DNA of 64,000 nucleotides from an uncultured Aeromonas sp. (lineage in GTDB: Bacteria; Pseudomonadota; Gammaproteobacteria; Enterobacterales; Aeromonadaceae): NCBI GenBank assembly GCA_945957575.1, contig CAMFLW010000004.1:1-64000 (forward strand), given 5' to 3'. This document shows positions 8,267-17,416 of the stretch, one piece after another (within the stretch, counting starts at the first letter, position 1; every line of letters starts with the position of its first letter). The notes beneath the pieces were generated by a model, which had not been told where the DNA came from, ran no database searches, and saw only the letters and a list, made by a program, of their open reading frames with translations. Made by a program: the position numbers and the translations under genes.

Positions 8267-8935
8267 TCAGTTGAGGCTGACCCGCAACGCCGCCGACACA
8301 GCCAGCGGCGTCAGCGTCAAAGCCCCCACCAGCATGGCGGCCAGAATGGCAAGCTGCCCGCCATAGGGCAAGCTCATCCCCGCCGCATCGATGGCTGAGG
8401 TGGCAAAAATCAGTACCGGGATATAGAGTGGCAGGATCAGCAGGCTGAGCAATACCCCGCCTTTGCGCAGTCCCACCGTCAACGCGACACCGACCGCGCC
8501 GAGCAGGCTCAATACAGGAGTGCCAAGTGCCAGCGTCGCGACGACGGCCAGATAGGTCTTCATATCCAGCGACAGCAAAATCGCTAACAAGGGTGAGATC
8601 AGCAGCAGTGGCAAGCCGGTCAGCAGCCAGTGAGCAACCACTTTCGCCAGCGCCAGCAAGCCCAGAGGGTGCGGCATCAGCATCATCTGCTCCAGTGCGC
8701 CATCGGTAAAGTCGTCGCGAAAAAGTCGCTCCAGCGACAGCATGGCAGCCAATAGCGCCGCCACCCAGATAATCCCCGGGGCAATCCGGGCCAGCAGTTT
8801 GGGCTCTGGGCCAATCCCTAACGGAAACAGGGTGATCACGATGAGGAAAAACCAGAGCGGATTGAGAATATCGGAACGCTGGCGCAGGGCCATCAACAGT
8901 TCACGGTGAATAAGGTGCATAACAGCGCGCAACAT
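8267..8935 (-). CDS. ccmB: Haem exporter membrane protein CcmB
   Basis: CcmB is the six-helix membrane subunit of the CcmAB ABC-type complex that drives release of haem-loaded CcmE. The 222-residue protein is almost entirely hydrophobic after a short N-terminal part (MLRAVMHLIHRELLMALRQR) typical of the family. The DDFTDGALEQMMLMPHP stretch is a recognisable CcmB segment. It starts 4 nt after the ccmA stop, so the two are probably translationally coupled. Confidence 0.94.
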   Translation of the reverse strand: MLRAVMHLIHRELLMALRQRSDILNPLWFFLIVITLFPLGIGPEPKLLARIAPGIIWVAALLAAMLSLERLFRDDFTDGALEQMMLMPHPLGLLALAKVVAHWLLTGLPLLLISPLLAILLSLDMKTYLAVVATLALGTPVLSLLGAVGVALTVGLRKGGVLLSLLILPLYIPVLIFATSAIDAAGMSLPYGGQLAILAAMLVGALTLTPLAVSAALRVSLN

Positions 8936-8939
8936 GGCG

Positions 8940-9584
8940 TTACTCCTGCAATGTCGAGGCGAAGGGGGTCAACGAGATAGTCTTCAGCCGTCCCTGCATC
9001 AGAGTCAGATCCTGATGGGTGGTGAGGATCACCATGCCACCCCGCGAGGCATGGGTCAGAAAAAGCTGTTCGAGCACCTTGACCCCCTGCTTGTCGATGG
9101 CGGTAAAGGGCTCATCGAGGATCCAGAGCGCCGGTTGCTGTGACAGCCAGAGTCTGGCCAGAGCCACGCGACGTTGCTGACCGGCGGAAAGTTGCCCGGT
9201 CTGGTTCTCTTCAAAACCGGCCAGCCCAACCCGGGCCAATATCTGCCACAAATCAGTCTCAGTTTGCTGTGGGTGATGCAACTGCTGGTAGAACTTCAGG
9301 TTTTCAAAAGGAGTCAGCGCCGCTTTGACGCCGGGCTGATGACCGAGATAGAGCAGATGAGCATGATACTCATCCCGACAGTGACGAATATTCTCCCCAT
9401 TCCAGCACACCTCGCCAGCAAACGGCAGCGACAGCCCGGTCAACAGCCGCAGCAGGCTGGTCTTGCCGACACCGTTGGGTCCTTCAATTTGCACCAGATC
9501 GCCGGGCGCAACAGAGAAAGAGAGGTGTTCAAACAGAGTGCGATCTTCGCGCACGCAGCTCAGATTGTTAACTTGAAGCAGCAT
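8940..9584 (-). CDS. ccmA: Haem exporter ATPase CcmA
   Basis: CcmA is the cytoplasmic ATPase of the CcmABCD complex. The 214-residue protein has a Walker A motif ([11 protein letters not shown], about residues 35-45), the ABC signature [14 protein letters not shown] (about 131-144) and Walker [11 protein letters not shown] (about 153-162), followed by the switch histidine in ILTTHQ. It is the first gene of the ccm operon. About 200 nt separate it from the DUF2802-type gene upstream, and that interval should contain the operon promoter. The start has only a weak ribosome binding site. Confidence 0.95.
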   Translation of the reverse strand: MLLQVNNLSCVREDRTLFEHLSFSVAPGDLVQIEGPNGVGKTSLLRLLTGLSLPFAGEVCWNGENIRHCRDEYHAHLLYLGHQPGVKAALTPFENLKFYQQLHHPQQTETDLWQILARVGLAGFEENQTGQLSAGQQRRVALARLWLSQQPALWILDEPFTAIDKQGVKVLEQLFLTHASRGGMVILTTHQDLTLMQGRLKTISLTPFASTLQE

Positions 9585-9754
9585 GGGATTTTTTCAGAGA
9601 GAATGAAGCGGTCTGCATCTTAGCACAGTATTGGAATACGTCTTTTCAAAGATGCAACAATTGAGCTGACTGGCGACCGGGATCACAAAGAAAATACTGT
9701 AGAAACCACCCGCTCAACGCAGCAGGGGGAAAAGCGACTAAGCGGCGCCATAAC

Positions 9755-9782
9755 ATTCAGGAAGGCCATTGCCTTCCTGAAT
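9755..9782 (-). terminator. Hairpin at the end of the chemotaxis genes
   Basis: ATTCAGGAAGGC (9755-9766) and GCCTTCCTGAAT (9771-9782) form a perfect 12-bp stem with a CATT loop, immediately after the last gene of the che block. No T run follows, so it may be a transcript-end stabiliser or a factor-dependent terminator. Confidence 0.65.
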
Positions 9783-9784
9783 CA

Positions 9785-10174
9785 TCAAGAGCGACCCTTG
9801 CGCAATGATATCAAGAGCTCGGCCTCTGCCTTTGGCAACTCGCACTCACTCATGACCTCATCAAGATCGGCGCCCAGTTCGACCATCTTGGCCGCACGGC
9901 TGTAGAGCCTGCGCTCGGGATCCTGCAGAGTCAGCTCTTGCTGGCGATCATTGACCTGCTGCATCGCCCCTTCGACCGACTGCAGACGCTGTCCCATGCC
10001 AATGGCACCGGTATGAAGCTCCATCATCTGCTTGCGCAAGCTTTCCAACTGACCTTGCAGCGTTGCCACACTGGCCTCGGACTCCTGCTTGCTGCGCTTG
10101 CTCTTGAACCAGATATAAGAGGCAAACACCAAGGCAATCAGGGACAACCCCAAGGCAACCATCTCGATTATCAA
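9785..10174 (-). CDS. DUF2802-like membrane-anchored coiled-coil protein
   Basis: This 129-residue protein has one N-terminal membrane helix (about residues 2-22, IEMVALGLSLIALVFASYIW) and then a coiled-coil segment rich in Gln, Glu and Arg (about 30-85). A C-terminal part starting LYSRAAKMVELGADLDEVM looks like a small helical DNA-binding-type domain. Genes of this kind (DUF2802) sit directly after cheW in Pseudomonas and Vibrio flagellar clusters, as here. The function is unknown. The start is 16 nt after the cheW stop. The family assignment rests on position and general form, not on a search. Confidence 0.75.
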   Translation of the reverse strand: MIIEMVALGLSLIALVFASYIWFKSKRSKQESEASVATLQGQLESLRKQMMELHTGAIGMGQRLQSVEGAMQQVNDRQQELTLQDPERRLYSRAAKMVELGADLDEVMSECELPKAEAELLISLRKGRS

Positions 10175-10190
10175 AACATCACCTTACTTA

Positions 10191-10679
10191 TCAGAGGGAA
10201 CCAATATCTTCCCACTCTTCATCGGAGAGCAGCTTGTTCAAGTCAACCAGGATCAGCAGTTGCCCATCACGGTTGCTCACCCCCTGAATGAACTTGGCGC
10301 TCTCTTCAGTGCCGACCGCTGGTGCCGCATCGATCTCGGAAGAACGCAGATAAACCACTTCTGCCACGCTGTCGACCATGATGCCGATCACCTGCTTCTC
10401 GGCCTCGATGATCACAATCCGGGAATTTTCACTCACATCACCGGAAGGCAGACCAAAACGGGAGCGGGTATCGATGACAGTCACTACATTGCCACGCAGG
10501 TTGATGATCCCCAGTACGTATTCCGGCGCCCCCGGCACCGGTGCAATTTCGGTGTAGCGCAACACCTCCTGAACCTGCATCACATTGATGCCATAGGTTT
10601 CGTTTTCCAGTTGGAAGGTTACCCATTGCAGCACTTCATCTTCGGCCAGATTCTGTGCAATATTGCGCTTTTCTGTCAT
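10191..10679 (-). CDS. cheW: Chemotaxis coupling protein CheW
   Basis: CheW links methyl-accepting chemoreceptors to the kinase CheA in the signalling array. The 162-residue protein is a single CheW domain with the conserved segments FQLENETYGINVMQVQEV, NLRGNVVTVIDTRSRFGLP and VDSVAEV. The start has a GGAAT sequence upstream. It follows parP after a gap of about 70 nt. Confidence 0.95.
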   Translation of the reverse strand: MTEKRNIAQNLAEDEVLQWVTFQLENETYGINVMQVQEVLRYTEIAPVPGAPEYVLGIINLRGNVVTVIDTRSRFGLPSGDVSENSRIVIIEAEKQVIGIMVDSVAEVVYLRSSEIDAAPAVGTEESAKFIQGVSNRDGQLLILVDLNKLLSDEEWEDIGSL

Positions 10680-10748
10680 GTTTTTATTCCTTTTATGAAA
10701 ACGTCTACTGCTAAAACTAGCAATAAAACAGCTCGATTGCAGAAGTTA

Positions 10749-11621
10749 TCAGCGACCTTCTATGTTCACCCCACGCTCCAGCAACAGGAGCAGTTCGCGA
10801 ACGTGTAACAGGGCACACATTTTTTCTTTGACCATGCCAGCCAGCCAGGGGCGCTTACCCTCCTGATGGCGCCATTTCACCTGATCACGATGTAACAACT
10901 CGGTCCCTTTCAGGTGATGACAGGCCAGCCCCCAAGGGGATTCGTCCAGCATAATCAGATACTTGTAATCATCCATCTCGAGATGCTGACCCGGCATAAC
11001 CCACTGGGCCGTATCGACCACATTCATCTTCTGCTCGCGGGAGGTCATGATCCCCTTGTACCAGCCAGGCTGGCCAAACAGGGAGGTGATCTCGCCCAAC
11101 TGGTGAATCCCGCCAAGCTCGGTCAACGGCACCGCAAACGTCACACCCGCAACTTCAAAAAAGAGGGCCTGAAACTCTTTACCGGTATCGATATTTTCCC
11201 AGGCAACTGGTTCACTGGCCTCGGCCGGAGCGACCTCCAGCGCCGTCTCGGTCAGGATAGTGGTATGAGGCTCTGCACCCTCGGGAGCCAGCACTTCAGC
11301 CGGCCATTCCGGCTCCACCGGCAACAGTGACTCTTCCGCGACAATCTCCAGCGGTGCGGTGAGCGTTGCTTCCTGGGTGAAGGCATCATTTTCGAACTGG
11401 ACTTGTCCCACCTGAGCCAATAACTCACCGAGTTGGGCAAGCCGTGGATCGCTTTCGAGGTAAGGTGCTGCTACCACCTCGGGGACGCTCAGGGGTTGGC
11501 GTTGCAACTGCAATACCGGGGCGACTTGAACCTCTTCCACCTCATCCTGCACCAGCGGCTCATCGAGCAGCAGGGAGTGGAAATAGTCATCCATCGCCCG
11601 TACTTGAATGGTATCTCTCAT
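10749..11621 (-). CDS. parP: ParP-like chemotaxis array protein (CheW-like domain)
   Basis: The C-terminal half (about residues 145-285) is CheW-like (FQALFFEVAGVTFAVPLTELGG ... VVDTAQWVMPG). The N-terminal 140 residues are acidic and proline/valine-rich, with an opening segment of the form MDDYFHSLLLDEP. This architecture, with a ParA-like gene overlapping it by 4 nt upstream and cheW after it, is that of Vibrio ParP. There ParP binds ParC and CheA, integrates into arrays and tethers them at the cell pole. In Pseudomonas the corresponding gene lies between a ParA gene and cheW. The functional assignment is from architecture and synteny. Confidence 0.82.
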   Translation of the reverse strand: MRDTIQVRAMDDYFHSLLLDEPLVQDEVEEVQVAPVLQLQRQPLSVPEVVAAPYLESDPRLAQLGELLAQVGQVQFENDAFTQEATLTAPLEIVAEESLLPVEPEWPAEVLAPEGAEPHTTILTETALEVAPAEASEPVAWENIDTGKEFQALFFEVAGVTFAVPLTELGGIHQLGEITSLFGQPGWYKGIMTSREQKMNVVDTAQWVMPGQHLEMDDYKYLIMLDESPWGLACHHLKGTELLHRDQVKWRHQEGKRPWLAGMVKEKMCALLHVRELLLLLERGVNIEGR

Positions 11622-12412
11622 GGAGTCACCTCATGAACCCGTTGCCGCTCAAGGGCATCAAGATGGTTGAGCAGCGTTTCATATGCATAGGTTCCGCGAC
11701 TGCCGGGAGAATAGATAGACGGGGGGATATGCAGCAAGCTGGCATCCCGAAACTTGGTATCAATCGGGATCACCGCATTCCACACCGAATCCCCATATTG
11801 ATCCTTGATCGATTTCAAGGTCATCAGAGAGGCACGGGTACGCTTGTCGAACATGGTCGGGATCACGGTATAACGGAACTTGTCACGCTTGGAACGTTGC
11901 ATTATCTCGAATGTTTTCATCATCCGCTCCAACCCCTTGAGGGCCAGGAACTCGGTCTGGACAGGCACCAGAATGCGATCGCAGGCAGCCAGCGCGTTGA
12001 CCATCATCACCCCCAGTACTGGCGGGCAATCAATCAGCACGTAATCATATTGCTCCTGAATACGCAGCAGTGCCCGCTTCAGCACCAATCCCATTCCTTC
12101 ACGATTGCCCATCACCCGATCAAGGGTCGCAAGGGTAATTGAGGCAGGCAGCAAATGGATATTTTCAAACTTGGTTCTGAGCGTCAGTTTATTGACAAGC
12201 TCGGCGGTCGGTTTGACAGCCTGAAACAGCTCATAGAGGGTTCCATCCAGACGATCGGAATCAAAATCAAGATATGCAGTCAGCGAGGCATGGGGATCGG
12301 TGTCAATCAACAGCACCCGCTGGCCACGCTGGGCCAGGATCCCGGCCAGCGAAACCACTGTGGTGGTTTTACCCACTCCACCTTTCTGGTTGGCAACCGT
12401 CCAAACAATCAC
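11618..12412 (-). CDS. parC: ParA-like polar array-positioning ATPase ParC
   Basis: This 264-residue MinD/ParA-family ATPase has the deviant Walker A KGGVGKTTTVVSLA (about residues 10-23), Walker A' (VLLIDTDPHASLTAYLDFD) and Walker B (YDYVLIDCPPVLGV, about 110-123). In Vibrio cholerae, ParC localises at the flagellated pole and recruits chemotaxis arrays through ParP. The gene order cheB-stator pair-parC-parP-cheW is the same as in polar flagellates. It should not be confused with topoisomerase IV subunit ParC. The stop overlaps the parP start by 4 nt. Confidence 0.87.
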   Translation of the reverse strand: MIVWTVANQKGGVGKTTTVVSLAGILAQRGQRVLLIDTDPHASLTAYLDFDSDRLDGTLYELFQAVKPTAELVNKLTLRTKFENIHLLPASITLATLDRVMGNREGMGLVLKRALLRIQEQYDYVLIDCPPVLGVMMVNALAACDRILVPVQTEFLALKGLERMMKTFEIMQRSKRDKFRYTVIPTMFDKRTRASLMTLKSIKDQYGDSVWNAVIPIDTKFRDASLLHIPPSIYSPGSRGTYAYETLLNHLDALERQRVHEVTP

Positions 12413-12416
12413 TGTA

Positions 12417-13337
12417 TCAATCCTGCCTTGTTGTTATGCGTATGCCACCACCGGGCAAGGTGATCACCTTTATCTCTCCTGCATCCACCGCCTGCTGCAC
12501 CACAGGAACCGGCTCGGCAACCACCGGGGGCGTTGCCACCACGGGCGCCGGCGGCACCCAGGCAAATTTGGAGATAGCGACCACCACTTTGCGATTCTGC
12601 ACTCTGCCCTGCTCGCTGCCGTTGTCAGCAAAGGGGGAAAACTCGCCATATGCCTCGAACGCCAGGCGCTGGGGAGCGATACCATCGGCGATCAAACCAT
12701 TGAGTACCGCCTCGGCCCGAGCGGCAGAAAGCGCCCAGTTAGAACGATAAATTTCATTATTTATCTGCTGGTTATCGGTATAACCCCGAACTCTTACATA
12801 GTTATCGACCGGTTTGAGAATACTTGAAAGAGTATTAATGACCGGTGCTGCGTTTGGTCCCATAAAGGCGCTGCCACTGCCAAACAACAACCCGGAGCTG
12901 AGTTCAACGGTCAGCCAGTTTTCATCTTGCGTCAGTTTGACGATCCCGGCATCCACCAGCGAGCCCATGCTCTGTTGCAACTGCATATCGAGTTTCGCAA
13001 GTGTCGTGCCATCTTGCAGCACTGGCACTCCAGAAATGGGAGCAAGTGAAGGAGAGAGGGATGCCGGGCTTTCCAGCAACGAGTGGGATGCAGAGACCGC
13101 GTTGTCCAGCAGGGAATCACCCTGTCCCTCAAGCAAGCCATGGCTACCGGGCTGCATGACACTGAACGCCTGACTCATGCCATCGATCACCGCGCGGTAC
13201 TTGTCCTTGTTCACCAGCGCAACGGAGTAGAGCACCACGAACAGAGCAAAGATCAGCGTCATATAATCGGCATAGGAGACCAGCCAACGGTCAAGATGCT
13301 CGCGACCCTGCAAGTGCAACCGATAGCGCTTGCGCAT
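12417..13337 (-). CDS. Flagellar stator protein, MotB/PomB family (MotD or PomB2 type)
   Basis: MotB-type proteins anchor the stator to peptidoglycan and carry the ion-binding aspartate. The 306-residue protein has one membrane helix with the key Asp at its start (SYADYMTLIFALFVVLYSVA, about residues 22-41), a linker, and a C-terminal OmpA-like peptidoglycan-binding domain (VRVRGYTDNQQINNEIYRS to NRKVVVAI, about 195-265), ending in a Pro/Val-rich tail. It lies 3 nt before the motA-type start in the same unit. Its position after cheB matches motD of Pseudomonas and probably the second (PomB2) stator of Aeromonas. H+ versus Na+ use cannot be decided from sequence. Confidence 0.88.
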   Translation of the reverse strand: MRKRYRLHLQGREHLDRWLVSYADYMTLIFALFVVLYSVALVNKDKYRAVIDGMSQAFSVMQPGSHGLLEGQGDSLLDNAVSASHSLLESPASLSPSLAPISGVPVLQDGTTLAKLDMQLQQSMGSLVDAGIVKLTQDENWLTVELSSGLLFGSGSAFMGPNAAPVINTLSSILKPVDNYVRVRGYTDNQQINNEIYRSNWALSAARAEAVLNGLIADGIAPQRLAFEAYGEFSPFADNGSEQGRVQNRKVVVAISKFAWVPPAPVVATPPVVAEPVPVVQQAVDAGEIKVITLPGGGIRITTRQD

Positions 13338-13339
13338 GG

Positions 13340-14077
13340 CTACTCTCCTTTCAAATAGGCCCTGAGCCGACGCCCAACCTGCACACCATTTTCACCATGG
13401 GCAATGGCCAGTAGCCCTTCCAGGGTCATCTCCTGAAAGAGTGCGTAATGATAGTGAAATGCACGCAGCCGGTTGGCGATCGGCAGATAAATAAGGTTGG
13501 CAAAACCCACCCCATAGATGGTTGCCACAAATGCAACTGCGATACCCGCCCCCAGCGCTGACGGATCTTCGAGATGAAACATGGCCTGGATCAGGCCCAG
13601 CACGGCACCGATGATCCCGATGGTCGGACTGTATCCCCCCATGGATTCAAAGACCCTGGCGGCATGTTCATTACGCTCCTGCTCGATATCGATGTCCGCT
13701 TCCAGCAGCATACGTATATCCTCTGTGGATACTCCATCGACAATCATGCCAAGCCCTTGGCGGGTAAAGTTGTCCTCCTCCTGCTCGGCCTGATTTTCAA
13801 GGGCCAGCAGCCCTTGCTGGCGCGCAAAGACGGCCCACGACTGCAACCGTTCGGCCTGCGTCGAGAGATCTTGCCGGGGAGGGGTGAAAATCCATAACAG
13901 CTGGCGCAACGCCAGCAGGATGTACTTGGCTGGAGTCTGCAACGTGACGGCACCGATAGTACCACCCAGCACGATCAAAAAAGCAGGGCCGTCCACCAGT
14001 GTCAACAGGGAGCCACCATGCCACAGCTGGGCAATAGCAATAGCCCCCAATGCCAGGAGCAGACCGAGCAAGCCCAT
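13340..14077 (-). CDS. Flagellar stator protein, MotA/PomA family (MotC or PomA2 type)
   Basis: The 245-residue protein has four membrane helices: two near the N-terminus and two at about residues 150-205. It also has the conserved MotA segment GGYSPTIGIIGAVLGLIQAM, in which the prolines and glycines interact with the MotB ion path. A cytoplasmic loop of about 100 charged residues (E-E-D and R-rich) would contact FliG. It lies between cheB and the motB-type gene with gaps of only 2 nt, so the pair is co-transcribed with the chemotaxis genes. Confidence 0.9.
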   Translation of the reverse strand: MGLLGLLLALGAIAIAQLWHGGSLLTLVDGPAFLIVLGGTIGAVTLQTPAKYILLALRQLLWIFTPPRQDLSTQAERLQSWAVFARQQGLLALENQAEQEEDNFTRQGLGMIVDGVSTEDIRMLLEADIDIEQERNEHAARVFESMGGYSPTIGIIGAVLGLIQAMFHLEDPSALGAGIAVAFVATIYGVGFANLIYLPIANRLRAFHYHYALFQEMTLEGLLAIAHGENGVQVGRRLRAYLKGE

Positions 14078-14079
14078 GA

Positions 14080-15195
14080 TTAGCGCCCCAACTCAACCAG
14101 AATGCGCTGGGCCACCTTGTCCAGAGGAAGTGATTCACTGGCAATCCCTGCCTTGGCTACCGCTTGCGGCATGCCATATACCACGCAGGAAGCCTCATCC
14201 TGAGCCCAGATGGTGGATCCCTGCTCTTTTAGCAGTCTGGCGCCATCACGGCCATCGGCGCCCATACCGGTCAGCACAATCGCCAATACCTTGTCGGCAT
14301 AGGTCTTGGCCGCAGAGGCAAAGGTAATGTCCACACACGGTTTGTAATTTACCTTGTCGTTGCCCTCAATGATGCGAATGCGGGCCCCTGCACCGCGCCC
14401 TTCCAACAGCATCTGCTTACCACCAGGAGCCAGATAGGCATGCCCAGGTTTGAGCACATCACCATCTTCCGCTTCTTTGACACCAATCTGACATAATCCG
14501 TTGAGACGAGATGCAAACGCGGCAGTAAAAGTGGCTGGCATATGCTGGATAAGCAGGATGGGATGGGGAAAATCACCCGGCAACTTGGTCAGCACATTTT
14601 GCAAAGCAACAGGTCCGCCGGTAGAAGTACCGATCGCCACCAACTGATAACTCTTGCCACTACGCTTGAATGGAACACTTGGCACAGTGCGTTGCAGATC
14701 AGACTGACGATCAGGAGTTCTGGGTGCAGTGCTGCCCAGTGGAGCACGAGTCACAGGTTCAGGTGCTTTGGGGCGAGCAGCAGATGTCATCAGGAAGCGC
14801 TTGCGGGAGATCTCCTTCACCCGCTGTTGCAACAATCTGACCGCTTCGTCCTTGTCTCTGGCAATGTCCTCAAATTTCTTTGGCAAGAAGTCGAGGGCGC
14901 CGGCATCCAGTGCATCCAGTGTGGCCTTGGCCCCTTCATGGGTCAGGGAGGAGAACATCAGAATGGGGATTGGGCACTTGGCCATGATCTCGCGCACCGC
15001 GCTGATGCCATCCATCACGGGCATCTCGATGTCCATGGTGATCACATCAGGGCGCAGCGACATCGCCTTGTCCACTGCTTCACGTCCATTCTGGGCAGTA
15101 TCAATCACCGTCAGCATGGGATCCTGATTAATGATCTCGCTCACCCGACGGCGAAAGAAGCTCGAATCGTCGACAACTAATACCTTGACTGCCAT
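14080..15195 (-). CDS. cheB: Chemotaxis response regulator methylesterase CheB
   Basis: CheB removes methyl groups from (and deamidates) chemoreceptors when phosphorylated by CheA. The receiver domain (about residues 1-120) shows VLVVDDSS and the phospho-acceptor Asp in [11 protein letters not shown]. After a linker, the esterase domain carries the catalytic serine in [13 protein letters not shown], the histidine in [11 protein letters not shown] and the aspartate in [11 protein letters not shown] choose the ATG at 15195 (371 residues, starting [12 protein letters not shown]), which has AAGGAG upstream. An alternative TTG at 15231 would overlap the cheA stop and add 12 residues of no known function. 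Confidence 0.95.
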   Translation of the reverse strand: MAVKVLVVDDSSFFRRRVSEIINQDPMLTVIDTAQNGREAVDKAMSLRPDVITMDIEMPVMDGISAVREIMAKCPIPILMFSSLTHEGAKATLDALDAGALDFLPKKFEDIARDKDEAVRLLQQRVKEISRKRFLMTSAARPKAPEPVTRAPLGSTAPRTPDRQSDLQRTVPSVPFKRSGKSYQLVAIGTSTGGPVALQNVLTKLPGDFPHPILLIQHMPATFTAAFASRLNGLCQIGVKEAEDGDVLKPGHAYLAPGGKQMLLEGRGAGARIRIIEGNDKVNYKPCVDITFASAAKTYADKVLAIVLTGMGADGRDGARLLKEQGSTIWAQDEASCVVYGMPQAVAKAGIASESLPLDKVAQRILVELGR

Positions 15196-15227
15196 TGTTA
15201 TTTTTCTAACTCCTTGGGCCTGAGCGA

Positions 15228-17405
15228 TCAATGTCTACGCGCATATGCTTTGAGCAGACTCGGCACATCCAAAATCAGAGCAATCCCGCCATCGCTGGTA
15301 ATCGTCGCCCCGGCCATGCCAGGCGTCCCTTGCAGCAGGTTATCGAGTGGCTTGATCACCACCTCTTCCTGACCAATCAGGCTGTCGACCACAAACCCGA
15401 TTTGCTGAGTGCCAATCTGCACGATCACTACATGCCCGGTATCCTGACGAGAACGCTTGTTGGCGCCACGGATCAACCATTTGTGCAGATAGAAGAGCGG
15501 TATCGCCTTCTCGCGCACAATGATGGTGAGCTGGCCATCAACCATGTTGGCCTTTTTCAGATCCAGATGGAAAATCTCGTTCACACAGCCAAGGGGCAAT
15601 GCAAAGGTCTGCTCACCCACTTCCACCATCAAGGTCGGCAGAATGGCTAGCGTCAACGGGACCTTGATCTCGAGGCGAGTACCTTTCCCCCAGGTAGAAT
15701 CGATGTGCACCGACCCATTGAGGCTGACAATGCTGGTTTTGACCACGTCCATCCCGACACCGCGGCCAGAGATATCTGAGATCTCGGCCTTGGTTGAAAA
15801 GCCCGGGGCAAAGATCAGGTTATAGGCATCGTTGTCGCTCATGCGGGCTGCAGTATCTGCATCCAGCACACCGCGACTGATTGCGATGGACTTGAGCTTC
15901 TCCGGATCCATCCCTGCGCCATCGTCCTCGATGCAGAGCAGGATATGGTCACCTTGCTGGGAGGCGCTAAGGGTAATAGTCCCTTGCCGCGGTTTACCCG
16001 CTTTCTCCCGCACATCCGGCATTTCTACCCCGTGATCGCAGGAGTTGCGAACAAGGTGAACCAGAGGATCGGCGAGGGCCTCCACCAGGTTTTTATCCAG
16101 ATCGGTCTCTTCCCCCACCATCACCAGCTCAATCTCTTTCTTGAGGGTTCTGGCCAGATCACGCACCACGCGCGGGAAACGACCAAACACCTTCTTGATT
16201 GGCTGCATGCGGGTTTTCATCACCGCACCCTGCAGGTCAGCCGTTACCACATCCAGATTGGCAACCGCCTTTGACATCTCTTCATCATTGCTGGCAATAC
16301 CCAGACTCACCAGCCGGTTACGGACCAGTACCAACTCACCCACCATATTCATAATGACATCGAGAGTCTTGGTATCCACTCGCACCGTTGTATCACTTTG
16401 CACGGCACTGCTTTCTGCTGGCGCTGGCGCCTTGGCTGTTTCGGCGGGTTTTGCGGGGACAGCCGGTGCAGGTTTGGCGACAGGAGCAGCCGGTTTGGGT
16501 GGAGTCACAGCAGCAGGTGCGGCAGGTGCGGCAGGTGCGGCAGGTGCGGCAGGTGCGGCAGGTGCGGCAGGTGCCATCGTACTCTGCGGCCCTTGGCCAC
16601 GACCATGCAATTCATCAAGCAGGCGCTCAAACTCATCATCATCGATAAGCTCGTCCACCTCTTTTTGCACCGACTTCAGAGGATTCACCTCTGGCGCCCC
16701 CATGTGCTGACCCTGACCATGGAGCTTATCTAGCAAGGCCTCAAACTCATCATCAGTGATATCGCCAGAGCCACCCGCTATCGGGGCTGCAGCCATCTTG
16801 GTCGGTGCCCCACCCACGCCGTGGAGCTCGTCCAGCAGACGTTCGAATTCGTCTGCAGAAATTTCATCGATCGAGCCGCCGCCATTGACAGGAGCTGGCT
16901 CGCTGCTGATGGCTGCAGGTTCAACAACTTCGGGAACAACTTCTTCAACAACTACCGGGGCTGCAGGTTCTACAGCTACAGCCGCACTGGTAGCAGTGCG
17001 CAGTTGCTCTTCCCCCTCCGGCTTGCACAACTCATGGAGATCATGAAGCAAATCATCTGATGCAGGGCTAGGCGCTTCGCGGTTTTGTACCTGGGTGAAC
17101 ATGACATTGATTGCATCCAGTGCCTGCAGGATCACGTCCATCAACTCGGCAGTCACGGTTCGCTTGCCATTGCGCAAGATATCAAACACGTTTTCCGCAC
17201 CGTGACATACGTCAACCAACTCACCCAAAGACAGGAAGCCGGCACCACCTTTTACGGTATGGAAACCGCGGAAGATGGCATTTAACAGATTCTTGTCATC
17301 GGGTCGCTTTTCCAAGTCGACCAGTTGCTCAGACAACTGTTCCAATATTTCGGATGCTTCGACCAGAAAGTCTTGCAGTATGTCTTCATCAACTTCGAAG
17401 GCCAT
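15228..17405 (-). CDS. cheA: Chemotaxis histidine kinase CheA
   Basis: CheA autophosphorylates and passes phosphate to CheY and CheB. The 725-residue protein has the P1 phosphotransfer domain with His49 in [15 protein letters not shown] long linker/P2 region (about 110-340) follows, then P3 dimerisation ([14 protein letters not shown]), the P4 ATPase with N and G boxes ([28 protein letters not shown]) and the CheW-like P5 domain at the C-terminus. The linker is unusual. It holds three copies of a DEFExLLDxLHG motif (about 184-196, 218-230, 257-269) and an Ala-Ala-Pro tandem tract (about 278-299) encoded by a perfect 9-bp repeat. Confidence 0.97.
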   Translation of the reverse strand: MAFEVDEDILQDFLVEASEILEQLSEQLVDLEKRPDDKNLLNAIFRGFHTVKGGAGFLSLGELVDVCHGAENVFDILRNGKRTVTAELMDVILQALDAINVMFTQVQNREAPSPASDDLLHDLHELCKPEGEEQLRTATSAAVAVEPAAPVVVEEVVPEVVEPAAISSEPAPVNGGGSIDEISADEFERLLDELHGVGGAPTKMAAAPIAGGSGDITDDEFEALLDKLHGQGQHMGAPEVNPLKSVQKEVDELIDDDEFERLLDELHGRGQGPQSTMAPAAPAAPAAPAAPAAPAAPAAVTPPKPAAPVAKPAPAVPAKPAETAKAPAPAESSAVQSDTTVRVDTKTLDVIMNMVGELVLVRNRLVSLGIASNDEEMSKAVANLDVVTADLQGAVMKTRMQPIKKVFGRFPRVVRDLARTLKKEIELVMVGEETDLDKNLVEALADPLVHLVRNSCDHGVEMPDVREKAGKPRQGTITLSASQQGDHILLCIEDDGAGMDPEKLKSIAISRGVLDADTAARMSDNDAYNLIFAPGFSTKAEISDISGRGVGMDVVKTSIVSLNGSVHIDSTWGKGTRLEIKVPLTLAILPTLMVEVGEQTFALPLGCVNEIFHLDLKKANMVDGQLTIIVREKAIPLFYLHKWLIRGANKRSRQDTGHVVIVQIGTQQIGFVVDSLIGQEEVVIKPLDNLLQGTPGMAGATITSDGGIALILDVPSLLKAYARRH
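16516..16574. repeat. 9-bp tandem repeat inside cheA
   Basis: GGTGCGGCA is repeated six times without a mismatch (16516-16569), followed by a partial unit. On the coding strand it encodes consecutive Ala-Ala-Pro units in the linker between the CheA P1/P2 region and the kinase core. Unit length is a multiple of three, so slippage would change linker length without a frameshift. Confidence 0.95.
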
Positions 17406-17416
17406 GCGTCACTCCA

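Noticed and set aside
16516..16574. CRISPR-like short repeats
   Set aside because: Units are contiguous 9-mers without spacers and encode Ala-Ala-Pro inside cheA, so they are a coding tandem repeat.
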